Shown here one piece after another: positions 17,766 through 26,828 of a stretch of 64,000 nucleotides of DNA. Each line of letters starts with the position of its first letter. Within the stretch, counting starts at the first letter, position 1. The DNA comes from Bacillus yapensis. GTDB lineage: Bacteria > Bacillota > Bacilli > Bacillales > Cytobacillaceae. Both the position numbers and the translations under genes were made by a program. Under the pieces are notes generated by a model, which was given only the letters and a program-made list of their open reading frames with translations, did not search any database and was not told the DNA's origin. The stretch spans positions 62,001-126,000 of the forward strand of contig NZ_SUND01000014.1 in the NCBI RefSeq assembly GCF_005280205.1. The letters run 5' to 3'.

Positions 17766-18527
17766 ATGAATTTTTCTGTTAATGTATCAACCATTTTTAC
17801 AGAGTTCCCTTTTTTAGAGCGTTTTAAGAAAGCAAAAGAAGCTGGATTTCAGTATGTGGAATGCCAATTTCCTTATGATTTAGAAGTCGAAAGAATAAAA
17901 GAAACATTAGATAATGAAGAATTGACTCTTACGTTAATGAATTTGCCTCCGGGGAATTGGGATAAAGGAGATCGGGGATTAGCGGTTGATTACGCTCGAG
18001 TAAAAGAATTCCGTCATTCTATCGAAAAGGGGATTGCTTATGCTACCGCATTAGGTGTGAAGCGAATTCATTGTATGGCAGGAGTTCCTCTAGATCGTGA
18101 TGTAGCAAGAGGGGCGTATGTGAAAAATATCCAATACGCTGGAGAAAAACTGGCTGAACTTGGAATTACACTCCTTATCGAGCCCATTAATTCATTTGAT
18201 ATGCCAGGTTATTATTTATCTAATCTTCATGATTCCGTACAGATTCTCAAAGAAATTGCTTTGCCAAATGTAAAGCTTCAATATGATTTTTATCATATTC
18301 AACGAATGCACGGAAATCTCATCGCCAATTTTGAACAATATTTTGAGTACATAGGTCATATTCAAATTGCGGATACACCTGGTCGCCACGAACCAGGTAC
18401 GGGTGAAATTCATTTTGAAAATATTTTTAGAATGATAGAGTTGTCCGGTTACGATGGGTTTGTTGGACTAGAGTATACCCCAAAAGGTAGAAGTGAAGAT
18501 AGTTTTTCGTGGATTTCGCATACATAG
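17766..18527 (+). CDS. hyi: Hydroxypyruvate isomerase family protein
   Basis: 253 residues, a xylose-isomerase-like TIM barrel of the Hyi/OtnI group: FTEFPFLERFKKAKEAGF, ECQFPYD, LLIEPINSFD with a metal-binding Glu, QYDFYH, HIQIADTPGRHEPGTGEI and LEYTPKG are all present. The enzyme interconverts hydroxypyruvate and tartronate semialdehyde. The start at ATG 17766 has AGGAGGG with an 8-base spacer; the in-frame ATG at 17760 is too close. A reductase gene for tartronate semialdehyde begins 15 bases downstream, which supports the call. No glyoxylate carboligase gene is nearby. Confidence 0.82.
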   Translation: MNFSVNVSTIFTEFPFLERFKKAKEAGFQYVECQFPYDLEVERIKETLDNEELTLTLMNLPPGNWDKGDRGLAVDYARVKEFRHSIEKGIAYATALGVKRIHCMAGVPLDRDVARGAYVKNIQYAGEKLAELGITLLIEPINSFDMPGYYLSNLHDSVQILKEIALPNVKLQYDFYHIQRMHGNLIANFEQYFEYIGHIQIADTPGRHEPGTGEIHFENIFRMIELSGYDGFVGLEYTPKGRSEDSFSWISHT

Positions 18528-18542
18528 AAAGGAGCAATACGG

Positions 18543-19424
18543 ATGAAGATTGGTTTTATTGGATTAGGTGTGATGGGAGCACGGATGGTGAAACGTTTCC
18601 TCGAGGCTGGACATGAGGTATTCGTTTTTAACCGTACACCAGAAAAAGCTGAATTCTTAGTAAAATTAGGTGCATTAAGGGCAAAAGATATTCCTTCTTT
18701 GGCTGAGCAATCGGATGTAGTGTGTAGCTGTCTTTCTATGCCTGAAGATTCGATTAAGGTTTTTCTCGATGGAGTGATACCTCATGCCAAGTCTGGTACG
18801 ATTTGTTTGGATTTTTCTACGGTAGGCGTAGATACGAGTAGAATCATCTATCAAAAAGCGCGAGAAAAGGGAATTGATTATCTTGATACTCCAGTTAGCG
18901 GTGGTCCTGAGGGAGTAGAAAATGGAACTTTAACGATTATGGTTGGTGGGGAAAAGGAAGCGTATGAACGAGTGCGTTCCCTTTTAAATAGCTTAGGAGA
19001 AAAGATTGAGTATCTTGGAGGAACTGGTTCTGGAAGCATCGCTAAGTTAATCAACCAGTATTTAGTAGCGGTACACTCAATTGCAGCCTCTGAAGCAATG
19101 GTCGCTGGTGCAGCATTTGGGTTAGATAGTGAGCAACTATATAAACTATTAAAATTGAGCTATGGGCAAAGTCGTATGCTTGAGCGCCATATGGAGCAAT
19201 ACGTATTAGATCGGAACTTTGAGCCTGGAGGAGCAGTGAAGTATGTCCATAAGGATGTAAAACTTGCAAATCAACTATTTGAACAAGCTGGGCTGACGGA
19301 AACATTAGGTAAGTTAGCAGAGAATTCTTTTTCACACGCCATGAGTATTGGACTTTCTGACCTCGATATGTCGGCCGTGATCAAGCCTTTAGAAGATAAA
19401 TCAGGTGTTGTGGTGAAAAAATAA
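18543..19424 (+). CDS. garR: 2-hydroxy-3-oxopropionate (tartronate semialdehyde) reductase
   Basis: 293 residues, beta-hydroxyacid dehydrogenase family. Rossmann motif GFIGLGVMGARM at the N-terminus, NRTPEK after beta-2, the substrate motif DTPVSGGPEGVENGTL (near 118-133), and catalytic Lys in GSIAKLINQYL near residue 170. It would reduce tartronate semialdehyde to glycerate with NAD(P)H. Because specificity among beta-HADs is hard to read, the assignment rests largely on the adjacent hyi gene. GAAAGGAG precedes the start and a strong terminator closes the two-gene unit. Confidence 0.8.
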   Translation: MKIGFIGLGVMGARMVKRFLEAGHEVFVFNRTPEKAEFLVKLGALRAKDIPSLAEQSDVVCSCLSMPEDSIKVFLDGVIPHAKSGTICLDFSTVGVDTSRIIYQKAREKGIDYLDTPVSGGPEGVENGTLTIMVGGEKEAYERVRSLLNSLGEKIEYLGGTGSGSIAKLINQYLVAVHSIAASEAMVAGAAFGLDSEQLYKLLKLSYGQSRMLERHMEQYVLDRNFEPGGAVKYVHKDVKLANQLFEQAGLTETLGKLAENSFSHAMSIGLSDLDMSAVIKPLEDKSGVVVKK

Positions 19425-19456
19425 GACTCCGTGATGCACACGGAGTCCTATTTTGT
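19425..19456. terminator. Terminator shared by garR and the CAP-domain gene
   Basis: GACTCCGTG and CACGGAGTC, perfect 9-bp stem with 5-nt loop, with T-rich sequence on the + side; it overlaps the end of the convergent gene. Confidence 0.75.
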
Positions 19457-20581
19457 AAAATAGTTTTGCGTATAGTAAGGATGGGATTCACTGTTAAAGG
19501 CGACTCCGACACCTAGATAGTCAAAGTCTTTTTGCAAAATATTTTCCCGATGTCCTAATGAGTTCATCAGGCCCTCATGTGCAAAAATGCTACTGAATTG
19601 ACCATAAGCCAAATTTTCTCCAGCAACAGAAAAGGTGATCTGGTCTGCAAGCATCCGGTCAAAGGGGGATTGGCCCTCTAAATTTGTGTGATCGAAATAA
19701 TTGTTTTCGGCCATATCTGAGCTATGCTTCCTTGCAGTATTCCTCACACGTTCATCCCAGGTTAGAATATTTAAACCGTGATTTACTCTAGTGGAATTTG
19801 TGAGGTCAAACATTTGAAGCTCAAAGCCTTCTTTCAACTGCTCACTTGCTTTTGTATAAAAATCTTTCTTGCTTTCTTCAATATCCTTATGAATCAATTG
19901 AATCGATGTTACCGTATTATCCTCATGGATATCATAGAAAATGGTTACATAGCTATCGTCCAACATAAACACATCGTAGTTAGAGTCCTCCTGGAGCTGA
20001 TAATAGACAAATCCTTTTTGAATCCTTGCTAAAGGCTTCCCAAGCTCTGCTCTTACGGTATCTTTTGTAGTTCCGAGGTTTACATTTTTTGTGGAGGAAA
20101 TGATATTTTGATTGGTGAAAAGACCTACTACTTGATCGGAATCATTATACATAACCTCGATAAAATTTTGATAGTTTTGATGATAGGTACTCCAGTTCAA
20201 ACCATATTCATTATAGGAAACTCGCTGCGGTTCGCCTAGAACTTCTTCAACCTGCTGTTTGGTCTCACCAATTTCTGTGTTATAAAAAGAGAAGGTTTGT
20301 TCAAGGGGAGGCGTAAGTTCAGGTTCTTTGATCTTTTCTGGTATAGCGAGTTTATTCGGTGATGTCGGTTCATTTTTTAAATCTTCTATAATTGTTTGGA
20401 TTGCCATAATAAAGCTGGTGATACGAGCTTCTAATTCTCCGCTTTGAATAAAGCTTTGAACATCTTCTTTTATATGATCGAAAGTGGAAACCACTTTTTC
20501 CTCGTTAAATTTATCGTCTATATATGTCCATCCAATGCTGATTAGAAAAATGAATGATAACAAGAGAAAAATTCTCCTCAA
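19448..20581 (-). CDS. ylbC: CAP (SCP-like) domain protein, YlbC-like
   Basis: 377 residues. An N-terminal hydrophobic segment (about residues 3-20) serves as signal or anchor. The middle (about 95-235) holds two related repeats of the CAP-associated type (YNTEIGETKQQVEEVLGEPQRV and VNLGTTKDTVRAELGKP). The C-terminal CAP domain (about 250-375) has HSSDMAENNYFDHTN, GENLAYG and GHRENIL. The fold is secreted or membrane-attached; the biochemical role in bacilli is unknown. The start is TTG 20581, preceded by GGAGGG with a 6-base spacer; the in-frame codon at 20632 lacks a ribosome site. Confidence 0.8.
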   Translation of the reverse strand: MRRIFLLLSFIFLISIGWTYIDDKFNEEKVVSTFDHIKEDVQSFIQSGELEARITSFIMAIQTIIEDLKNEPTSPNKLAIPEKIKEPELTPPLEQTFSFYNTEIGETKQQVEEVLGEPQRVSYNEYGLNWSTYHQNYQNFIEVMYNDSDQVVGLFTNQNIISSTKNVNLGTTKDTVRAELGKPLARIQKGFVYYQLQEDSNYDVFMLDDSYVTIFYDIHEDNTVTSIQLIHKDIEESKKDFYTKASEQLKEGFELQMFDLTNSTRVNHGLNILTWDERVRNTARKHSSDMAENNYFDHTNLEGQSPFDRMLADQITFSVAGENLAYGQFSSIFAHEGLMNSLGHRENILQKDFDYLGVGVAFNSESHPYYTQNYFTK

Positions 20582-20839
20582 GATAATCCCTCCTTCCATC
20601 CATTTAGTGCGGATATATTCCAGTCTTGCCATATTTTCTTAATTTAATATATGTGTTAGTTTGGTAATGTGAGAAAGATATACATATTTGAACAAAACAT
20701 TATCTGATGTAGTAGCAATTCATTATATTACCATCATTAACAAGACGATTATGTTTAACTCGATTCATCTTTTATAGTATAGTAGAATGTATGTTTAAGG
20801 AAGTAATTCGATAGAGTAAGGCAAGGAGATTTTAAATAT

Positions 20840-21604
20840 ATGAAATTAGTATCATGGAACGTAAATGGAATTCGTGCATGTGTGAAAAAAGGCTTTCTAG
20901 ACTATTTTCACGAAGTGAATGCGGATATTTTTTGTATACAAGAATCAAAGCTTCAAGAGGGACAGATTGAGCTAGAGTTAGATGGCTATTATCAATATTG
21001 GAATTATGCTGAAAGAAAAGGTTATTCTGGTACAGCTGTGTTCACTAAGCATAAACCAATTTCAGTGAGTTATGGGATTGGAGAACGGGATGACGAAGAA
21101 GAAGGAAGAAGCATAATTCTCGAATTTGCTGATTTCTATTTAGTGAATGTCTACACGCCAAATTCAAAAAGAGACTTGGCTCGGTTAGATTATCGCCTTC
21201 AATGGGAGGAAGAGATTAGAGAATATCTACTTGAATTGAATTCAATCAAGCCTGTTATTTATTGTGGTGATTTGAATGTGGCTCACGAGGAGATTGACCT
21301 CCGTAATCCGAAATCGAATATTGGGAACTCTGGTTTTACAGATGAGGAAAGAGGAAAAATGACGGAATTGCTCAATGCTGGTTTTGTCGATAGTTTTCGT
21401 CACCTTTATCCAGACAAAACAGATTCGTACACTTGGTGGAGCTATATGGCTAAGGTTCGTGAAAGAAATATTGGATGGAGAATTGATTACTTCATCGTTT
21501 CTCAGGCACTTGAAAATAGAATCGAGGATGCAGAAATCCACCATGAAGTTCTTGGTAGTGATCATTGTCCAGTTGTTTTAAAAATGACTAACTTAAACGC
21601 ATAG
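20840..21604 (+). CDS. exoA: Exodeoxyribonuclease III / AP endonuclease
   Basis: 254 residues, ExoIII/APE1 family. Catalytic elements: SWNVNGIR (Asn7), FCIQESK (Glu near 34), VNVYTPNS, YCGDLNVAH (Asp and Asn), and GSDHCPV with the terminal His. It nicks DNA at abasic sites and degrades 3' ends in base-excision repair. AAGGAG stands upstream of ATG 20840. A plausible sigma-A promoter (TTTAAC, 18 bp, TATAGT) lies around 20754-20783. A terminator-like stem follows at 21676. Confidence 0.92.
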   Translation: MKLVSWNVNGIRACVKKGFLDYFHEVNADIFCIQESKLQEGQIELELDGYYQYWNYAERKGYSGTAVFTKHKPISVSYGIGERDDEEEGRSIILEFADFYLVNVYTPNSKRDLARLDYRLQWEEEIREYLLELNSIKPVIYCGDLNVAHEEIDLRNPKSNIGNSGFTDEERGKMTELLNAGFVDSFRHLYPDKTDSYTWWSYMAKVRERNIGWRIDYFIVSQALENRIEDAEIHHEVLGSDHCPVVLKMTNLNA

Positions 21605-21675
21605 TTTATTTTATGATACAAATTTTGCAATCATGAAGCGTCCATATAATAATCGCCTAGGTTGCGAATAAATGT

Positions 21676-21704
21676 TATGGGGAGTCGAACTGACTCTCCT
21701 TTTG
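21676..21704 (+). terminator. Probable terminator of exoA
   Basis: GGGGAGTC and GACTCTCC arms (one G-T pair) with a 5-nt loop and TTTTGT tail. Confidence 0.6.
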
Positions 21705-21788
21705 TATTTGCAAAATGAGAAGAAAAACGGCAAAATAAGCACAGAAGAATACGTAATACACAAAGCAACAAGAAAGTAGGAAATACAT

Positions 21789-23222
21789 ATGGCGGATTTT
21801 TTGTCCCTAGGAATTTCAAAGAAAGTCGTGGATCAGCTTGCGCATAATGGGATAGTCATTCCAACTCCGATACAGGAAGCTGCGATTCCACATGTATTGG
21901 AAAATAAGGATATTATTGCGCAGGCGCAAACAGGGACGGGAAAGACACTGGCCTTCCTTTTACCAATATTAGAAAAAATAGTGCCGGACTCTCCAGATGT
22001 ACAGGCGTTAATTGTCACGCCTACAAGAGAACTAGCACTACAAATTACATCGGAAGTAAAGAAGCTTATTGAGAATATGGATGGAGTCGAAGCACTTGCT
22101 GTTTATGGTGGACAAGATGTAGACAAACAGTTGAAAAAGCTTAAAAGACACGTTCAAATCGTCGTGGGTACACCAGGCCGCTTATTGGATCATATAAGAA
22201 GAGAGACTCTATCTTTGGGGAATATTTCTTTTCTTGTCCTCGATGAGGCCGACCAAATGCTACATATCGGCTTTTTGCATGAAGTCGAGGAAATAATTAG
22301 AGAAACTCCTCGCACGCGCCAAACGATGCTCTTTTCAGCGACTATGCCGAATGAAATTAAAACTCTGGCAAAGAAGCATATGAATGAGCCAGTTAATATT
22401 CAAGTGGAGAAAAAACAAGGTCCAGCTTTATCGGTAAAGCAAATCGCGCTCCACACAACTGACCGCGCGAAGCAGGGGACGATCATTGAATTGATTGAGA
22501 CGCATCGTCCATATTTGGCCGTGATTTTCTGCCGAACAAAGCGGAGGGTTACGAAGCTATTTGGAATTTTAAAAGCACACGGCTTTTTATGTGATGAACT
22601 ACATGGTGATTTATCTCAGGCGAAGCGGGAACAGGTGATGAAACGGTTCCGTGATGGGGAAATTCAACTCCTCATTGCAACCGATGTTGCCGCACGTGGA
22701 CTTGATGTTGAGGGTGTCACACATGTATTTAACTATGATATTCCCCTAGATGCGGAAAGCTATGTTCACCGTATCGGGAGAACTGGTAGAGCAGGCATGA
22801 AGGGACTAGCCATTACCTTTTATTCACCGGCAGACCGCCAAACTCTTGAAATGATTGAAAAAGAATTAAATATTCGTATTCCCAAGCAGAATATTGGCAA
22901 TGTGGAAACGAAAGCACCAAAAGATGAACGTAAACAACAGAGGGGCGCAAAAACAAGGCCTAGAGAAGAGAGTCGCGGTGGAAGACAACCCTCCAAGAGA
23001 ACAAAAGAACAAGGTTCTAAACCGAGAGATGGAAGAAAGACGGAAGAGAAAAAACATAGAGATTTCAAACAAAAAGGAAATGCTGAGGCGGGCAAGGGCC
23101 GTCGAAATGCCGGCTCAAAGTCTGATTCAAGAACAGGGGCAAAGGCTGGATCAAAACCAGGCTCAAGACCTGGAACAAAACCATCTAATCGTAAATCTGC
23201 TGCAAATAAGAAACGAAGATAG
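21789..23222 (+). CDS. DEAD-box RNA helicase with basic C-terminal tail
   Basis: 477 residues. Core motifs are complete: PTPIQ (Q motif), [23 protein letters not shown] (as VLDEADQML), [13 protein letters not shown] and [10 protein letters not shown]. From about residue 385 a Lys/Arg/Gly/Ser-rich disordered tail follows, likely an RNA-binding extension as in CshA-type helicases. Which Bacillus paralogue (CshA, CshB, YfmL) it corresponds to cannot be decided by reading. It probably works in ribosome assembly, mRNA turnover or cold adaptation. Long ORFs in other frames across the tail are composition shadows. An inverted copy of the intergenic repeat follows. Confidence 0.88.
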   Translation: MADFLSLGISKKVVDQLAHNGIVIPTPIQEAAIPHVLENKDIIAQAQTGTGKTLAFLLPILEKIVPDSPDVQALIVTPTRELALQITSEVKKLIENMDGVEALAVYGGQDVDKQLKKLKRHVQIVVGTPGRLLDHIRRETLSLGNISFLVLDEADQMLHIGFLHEVEEIIRETPRTRQTMLFSATMPNEIKTLAKKHMNEPVNIQVEKKQGPALSVKQIALHTTDRAKQGTIIELIETHRPYLAVIFCRTKRRVTKLFGILKAHGFLCDELHGDLSQAKREQVMKRFRDGEIQLLIATDVAARGLDVEGVTHVFNYDIPLDAESYVHRIGRTGRAGMKGLAITFYSPADRQTLEMIEKELNIRIPKQNIGNVETKAPKDERKQQRGAKTRPREESRGGRQPSKRTKEQGSKPRDGRKTEEKKHRDFKQKGNAEAGKGRRNAGSKSDSRTGAKAGSKPGSRPGTKPSNRKSAANKKRR

Positions 23223-23248
23223 TAACCCATTTTGAAATAGATATATAA

Positions 23249-23430
23249 TTAAGGCTCTTTTCACAAAGATTGTTGTTCTTAGATAATATTTGATTAAATG
23301 AATAGCGATATAACCTTTTAATAACTGTAAAAAAGTAGCGAAAAGTGCCGTGCAAAAATAATTTGTAGCACTAAACCAAGTAGGAAGTGTAAATGTCGGT
23401 TTTTGGACATTTACGAAAAAAACAACAATC
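23249..23430 (-). repeat. Structured intergenic repeat, copy 3 (inverted, diverged)
   Basis: Read on the minus strand it follows the order of copies 1 and 2: left edge GATTGTTGTT, hairpin with 9-bp perfect stem GTAAATGTC/GACATTTAC and 8-nt loop (23389-23397, 23406-23414), then the GCAC/AA linker, then the GCTCTTTTC-type arms (23253-23264 and 23338-23349, 10 of 12 pairing). GATTGTTGTT (23268-23277) and AACAACAATC (23421-23430) form a perfect 10-bp outer inverted repeat. The hairpin differs from the other copies at three pairs, all compensated. Confidence 0.7.
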
Positions 23431-23466
23431 AATAGGAAAACAGCGATAATTAAAGGAGTATTCTAC

Positions 23467-23913
23467 ATGGAAGCAAATCAAGTGTATATTGAACGCTGCG
23501 ACAAGGAAACAGAAAATCTATTAGCGGAAGAAGGTCAAGCTTTTTTAAGCAATCCAATTGATTATTTACTTGCTCATAAAAATGAGTTTGTTTATATCGA
23601 AGCTACCCATTTTAACGAAATCGGGGTAGATGCGCTATCGATTGAGATAGACGATGTCTTCGGTACGTACGATGTGATGTTAGGGTTAAAACTCCAAAAA
23701 AAGCATGAACAAACAATTAAAGCGTTCCTTAATCGAGAGTTACAAGGCGACGACATTAAGTATGATTTAATGTTTGATCAAAATGATGGTTTGTGGAATG
23801 TAAATTTCACTTTAAACTATTTACCCGATTTTCGTGAAAGCATGACGTTTCAAGAAGCATTCACGAGCATTTATGAGTTTTTAGCTAAGTTAGTACAGGA
23901 AGTCAAAAATTAA
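23467..23913 (+). CDS. Hypothetical cytosolic protein
   Basis: 148 residues that I do not recognise. It has no signal peptide, membrane segment or cysteine pair beyond one Cys near the start; the sequence is acidic, with alternating strand-like stretches (DALSIEIDDVFGTYDVMLGL, LWNVNFTLNYLP) ending in a helix. AAAGGAG lies 8 bases before ATG 23467, and a strong terminator follows, so a real monocistronic gene is likely. Confidence 0.7.
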   Translation: MEANQVYIERCDKETENLLAEEGQAFLSNPIDYLLAHKNEFVYIEATHFNEIGVDALSIEIDDVFGTYDVMLGLKLQKKHEQTIKAFLNRELQGDDIKYDLMFDQNDGLWNVNFTLNYLPDFRESMTFQEAFTSIYEFLAKLVQEVKN

Positions 23914-23919
23914 GTTTTG

Positions 23920-23950
23920 TGGACATGGCAGCTAGCCATGTCTTTTTTTG
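23920..23950 (+). terminator. Intrinsic terminator
   Basis: GACATGGC and GCCATGTC, perfect 8-bp stem with 5-nt loop, and TTTTTTT tail. Confidence 0.88.
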
Positions 23951-24007
23951 TTTCAACCTCATTTCATGCCATAATAGAGAAAATAGAATGGGGAGAAGGT
24001 GAGGAAT

Positions 24008-24919
24008 ATGAAGATTTTATGTATGGATGGTGGTGGCATAAGGGGCGTCTTTGCAGTCGCTATTTTAGCAGCGATCGAGGAGGAGATGGGAGAGCCGATT
24101 AGCAATGCATTTGATATTGTCGCAGGAACAAGTACTGGGTCGATTATTGCAACTGCAGTTGCTTTGAATAGAAAAATGAGTGACCTTCTGCAACAGTACA
24201 AAATGTATGGTGAGAAAATTTTTCTTCGCCAGGCAAAGGTCGGATTATTCAAAACCGTATACAGTGATCGGTATTTAAGACGCTTTTTTCAAAAAGCCTT
24301 TGGCGACCTAACCCTTGCAGAAATTGAAAAGCCCTTGCTAATCCCGGCTGTGGACCTAACCCATGGAAATCCTTATGTTCATCGCTCGAATTTCGGTAAG
24401 GCTGAACAAGAAAATGATCTATCGATTAAGGTATGGGACGCTGTTTTATCCTCTTGTTCGGCTCCTATCTATTTTCCGCCAAATAATATGGGCAATAAGT
24501 TCTTATCCATTGATGGTGGATTATGGGCGAATAACCCCTCACTCGTAGGGATTACAGAAGCGATGCATCACTTCAAAGAAAAAATTGAGAATATCCAAAT
24601 TTTATCGATTGGTACCGGCAAGCAAAAAATAGATTTTACTGACGATGGTAAAACAAGTTGGGGGGTTAAAGAGTGGCTTCCATTTCATCTTCCGTCGCTG
24701 AAAGTTACACCAAAGTTGCTTGATTTGGCTCTTCATCTTTCCTCAGAGTCTGTCTCTTATCAATGTGAACATTTACTCGGTTCCAACTATTTGAGAATTA
24801 ATGAGGACCTTGGCGATGAAATACCGTTCGACGAAGTGAAGTATATGGATCAATTAATCCAAATTGCCTCGGATTGTATCGAAGGAAATAAGGAAAGAAT
24901 TATCCAATTTATAAGGTAA
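24008..24919 (+). CDS. Patatin-like phospholipase
   Basis: 303 residues from ATG 24008. The patatin elements are present: oxyanion loop DGGGIRG at about residues 7-13, nucleophile elbow GTSTG with Ser near 43, SSCSAPIYFPP, and the catalytic Asp in DGG near residue 168. Enzymes of this family hydrolyse acyl ester bonds of phospholipids; the closest look is to CapV/FabD-like bacterial patatins. No cyclic-nucleotide synthase is adjacent, so it is not evidently a CBASS effector. The in-frame GTG 23999 is an alternative start; AAGG at 23996-23999 fits ATG 24008. Confidence 0.85.
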   Translation: MKILCMDGGGIRGVFAVAILAAIEEEMGEPISNAFDIVAGTSTGSIIATAVALNRKMSDLLQQYKMYGEKIFLRQAKVGLFKTVYSDRYLRRFFQKAFGDLTLAEIEKPLLIPAVDLTHGNPYVHRSNFGKAEQENDLSIKVWDAVLSSCSAPIYFPPNNMGNKFLSIDGGLWANNPSLVGITEAMHHFKEKIENIQILSIGTGKQKIDFTDDGKTSWGVKEWLPFHLPSLKVTPKLLDLALHLSSESVSYQCEHLLGSNYLRINEDLGDEIPFDEVKYMDQLIQIASDCIEGNKERIIQFIR

Positions 24920-24952
24920 AACCGTTAATATTTAATATTAGCGGTTTTTTTA
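24920..24952 (+). terminator. Intrinsic terminator of patatin gene
   Basis: AAACCGTTAATATT and AATATTAGCGGTTT arms and a T7 tail. Confidence 0.8.
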
Positions 24953-25060
24953 CATAAATAAAGAAAACATCTTAAAAGTGTAGTAGAATGGATATAGGAT
25001 TATAATTCAGAATATTCTTACATAAAATTTATTAAAGAATCTGAAAGGAGCGGATGGGAA

Positions 25061-26590
25061 GTGCTATTAAAAGATTTGCTTGAAACAAATATTGACAAGC
25101 ATGGGGAGTATCCGTTTTTATACTTCAAGGATCATTCCTACACAAATACGGAAACGAAAGTATTTTCGGACCAATTTGCAAATGGATTGAATGAAATGGG
25201 TATCGAAAAAGGAGATCGTGTTATCGTCTGTATGCCAAATTGTCCAGAGGTACTCTTTGCCTATCAAGGTATCACAAGAGCTGGAGCAGTAATTGTACCG
25301 GTGATGTTTATGCTTCATCCTCGTGAAATTCACTTTATTGCTCGCAATTCTGGCGCAAAGGCGATTATTACCTCCTCGCATATTTTAAGACATGTAGAAA
25401 TGGCGATAGAGGAATTATCCTCGCAACCAGCTGTCATTGTTGTTGATGTAGCAACAAATGAAAAGGCTTACAATTTTTATGATGTGATGAAAAAACAAAC
25501 ATCTGTTGATCGTGAACTGGTTGAAATGCTTGACGAGAATGATGCGGCGATTATCCTTTACACCTCAGGAACAACGGGAAATCCAAAAGGTGTTGTGCTT
25601 ACTCATAAAAATCTTTACTCTAATGCAGCCAATTCGTGCGAACATAGTAAAACGGAACAAGGAACAACACTCGGTGTATTACCCCTCGCACATGTGTATG
25701 GGTTAACGATCTCGAATATTTGTTATTTGACGGGGAGCTCAATTGTTATTTTTCCAAAGTTCGAGTTGACCGAAGTGTTTGCAGCGATTGAAAAATATCA
25801 GGTTAAAACCTTTTCTGCAGTCCCTGCCATGATTCATGCGATGCTATCATTTCCTAAGGCAGATGAATATGATATTTCTTGTCTTGAATCCGTTAGTTCA
25901 GGTTCAGCCCCACTGCCCGTTGCCTTAATTCATGGATTTAAGCAAAAATTTGGTGCTGATGTTCAAGAAGGATACGGCCTATCTGAGGCAGCTCCGATTG
26001 TAACAGCACATGGAAAAGGAGCAGTCATTAAACCAGGCTCTGTTGGTACGCCAATACCAGGCGTTGAAATTCGTATCGTCAATGACGAAGGAGTGGAGCT
26101 CCCTAGAGGGGAGGTAGGTGAACTGATTGTTCTGGGCCCGAATGTGACACCTGGGTATTTTCAAAACGAGGAGGAAACAAATCGAGTTTTGAAGGATAGC
26201 TGGTTGTTTACAGGTGACATGGGGCGGATGGATGAAGATGGGTATTTATATATTGTTGATCGAAAAAAAGATTTAATCATACGTGGAGGCTTCAATTTAT
26301 ATCCACGTGACGTAGAGGAAATTCTAAGTACCCATGGAGCAGTCTCAGAGGTTGCCGTCATTGGAATACCAGACGAGAGAATGGGTGAAGAAATGGTTGC
26401 GTGTGTCGTTAAGAAGCCAGACTCAATTGTATCAGAACAGGAATTAATCGCTTTTTGCCAAGAGAGACTTGCTAAGCATAAAACTCCAAGAAAAGTTCTA
26501 TTTTTAGAATCACTACCAAGAAATGGCGTCGGAAAAATCCTCAAGACACACTTACGTCAAACAGCTGCAGAACTGGATTCAGTTAAATAA
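25061..26590 (+). CDS. Acyl-CoA synthetase (AMP-forming, long-chain fatty acid type)
   Basis: 509 residues of the ANL superfamily. Motifs: P-loop-like YTSGTTGNPKG (about 167-177), VPAMIHAML, QEGYGLSEAAP, the FTGDMG segment with conserved Asp (near 387), DRKKDLIIRGGFNLYP hinge, and the C-terminal NGVGKILK lysine (near 492). It would activate a fatty or aromatic acid to the acyl-CoA through an acyl-adenylate. Chain specificity is not readable. The start is GTG 25061 with AAGGAG upstream. Monocistronic with its own terminator. Confidence 0.87.
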   Translation: MLLKDLLETNIDKHGEYPFLYFKDHSYTNTETKVFSDQFANGLNEMGIEKGDRVIVCMPNCPEVLFAYQGITRAGAVIVPVMFMLHPREIHFIARNSGAKAIITSSHILRHVEMAIEELSSQPAVIVVDVATNEKAYNFYDVMKKQTSVDRELVEMLDENDAAIILYTSGTTGNPKGVVLTHKNLYSNAANSCEHSKTEQGTTLGVLPLAHVYGLTISNICYLTGSSIVIFPKFELTEVFAAIEKYQVKTFSAVPAMIHAMLSFPKADEYDISCLESVSSGSAPLPVALIHGFKQKFGADVQEGYGLSEAAPIVTAHGKGAVIKPGSVGTPIPGVEIRIVNDEGVELPRGEVGELIVLGPNVTPGYFQNEEETNRVLKDSWLFTGDMGRMDEDGYLYIVDRKKDLIIRGGFNLYPRDVEEILSTHGAVSEVAVIGIPDERMGEEMVACVVKKPDSIVSEQELIAFCQERLAKHKTPRKVLFLESLPRNGVGKILKTHLRQTAAELDSVK

Positions 26591-26637
26591 ATATAGAGAG
26601 AATCTGGTAAAGAAAATCTGAATTAACAGTAAAAATA

Positions 26638-26675
26638 ACGTGCTAAATCGCATTTGGTTTAGCACGTTATTTTTT
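26638..26675 (+). terminator. Intrinsic terminator of acyl-CoA synthetase
   Basis: AACGTGCTAAA and TTTAGCACGTT, perfect stem around an 11-nt loop, followed by a T-rich tail. Confidence 0.85.
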
Positions 26676-26828
26676 GTTGGATACTTGTGTTTTGAGCTAA
26701 ACACACGAATTGTGATACCGTATGTTAATCAACCAATTAATTGTAAGTTAATTTAGAATTCAAGAAAAATATCATATAATGAAATGAGAGTGTACGAAGA
26801 AATTAAATCAAGAATTAGGGGGGCGCTA

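Noticed and set aside
22820-23235. Long ORFs on both strands over the end of the DEAD-box gene
   Set aside because: They arise from the biased Lys/Arg/Gly/Ser codon composition of the helicase tail and have no ribosome sites.
24008-24919. Patatin-like gene as a CBASS effector (CapV)
   Set aside because: No CD-NTase, Cap2/Cap3 or HORMA gene nearby; neighbours are a hypothetical gene and an acyl-CoA synthetase with separate terminators.
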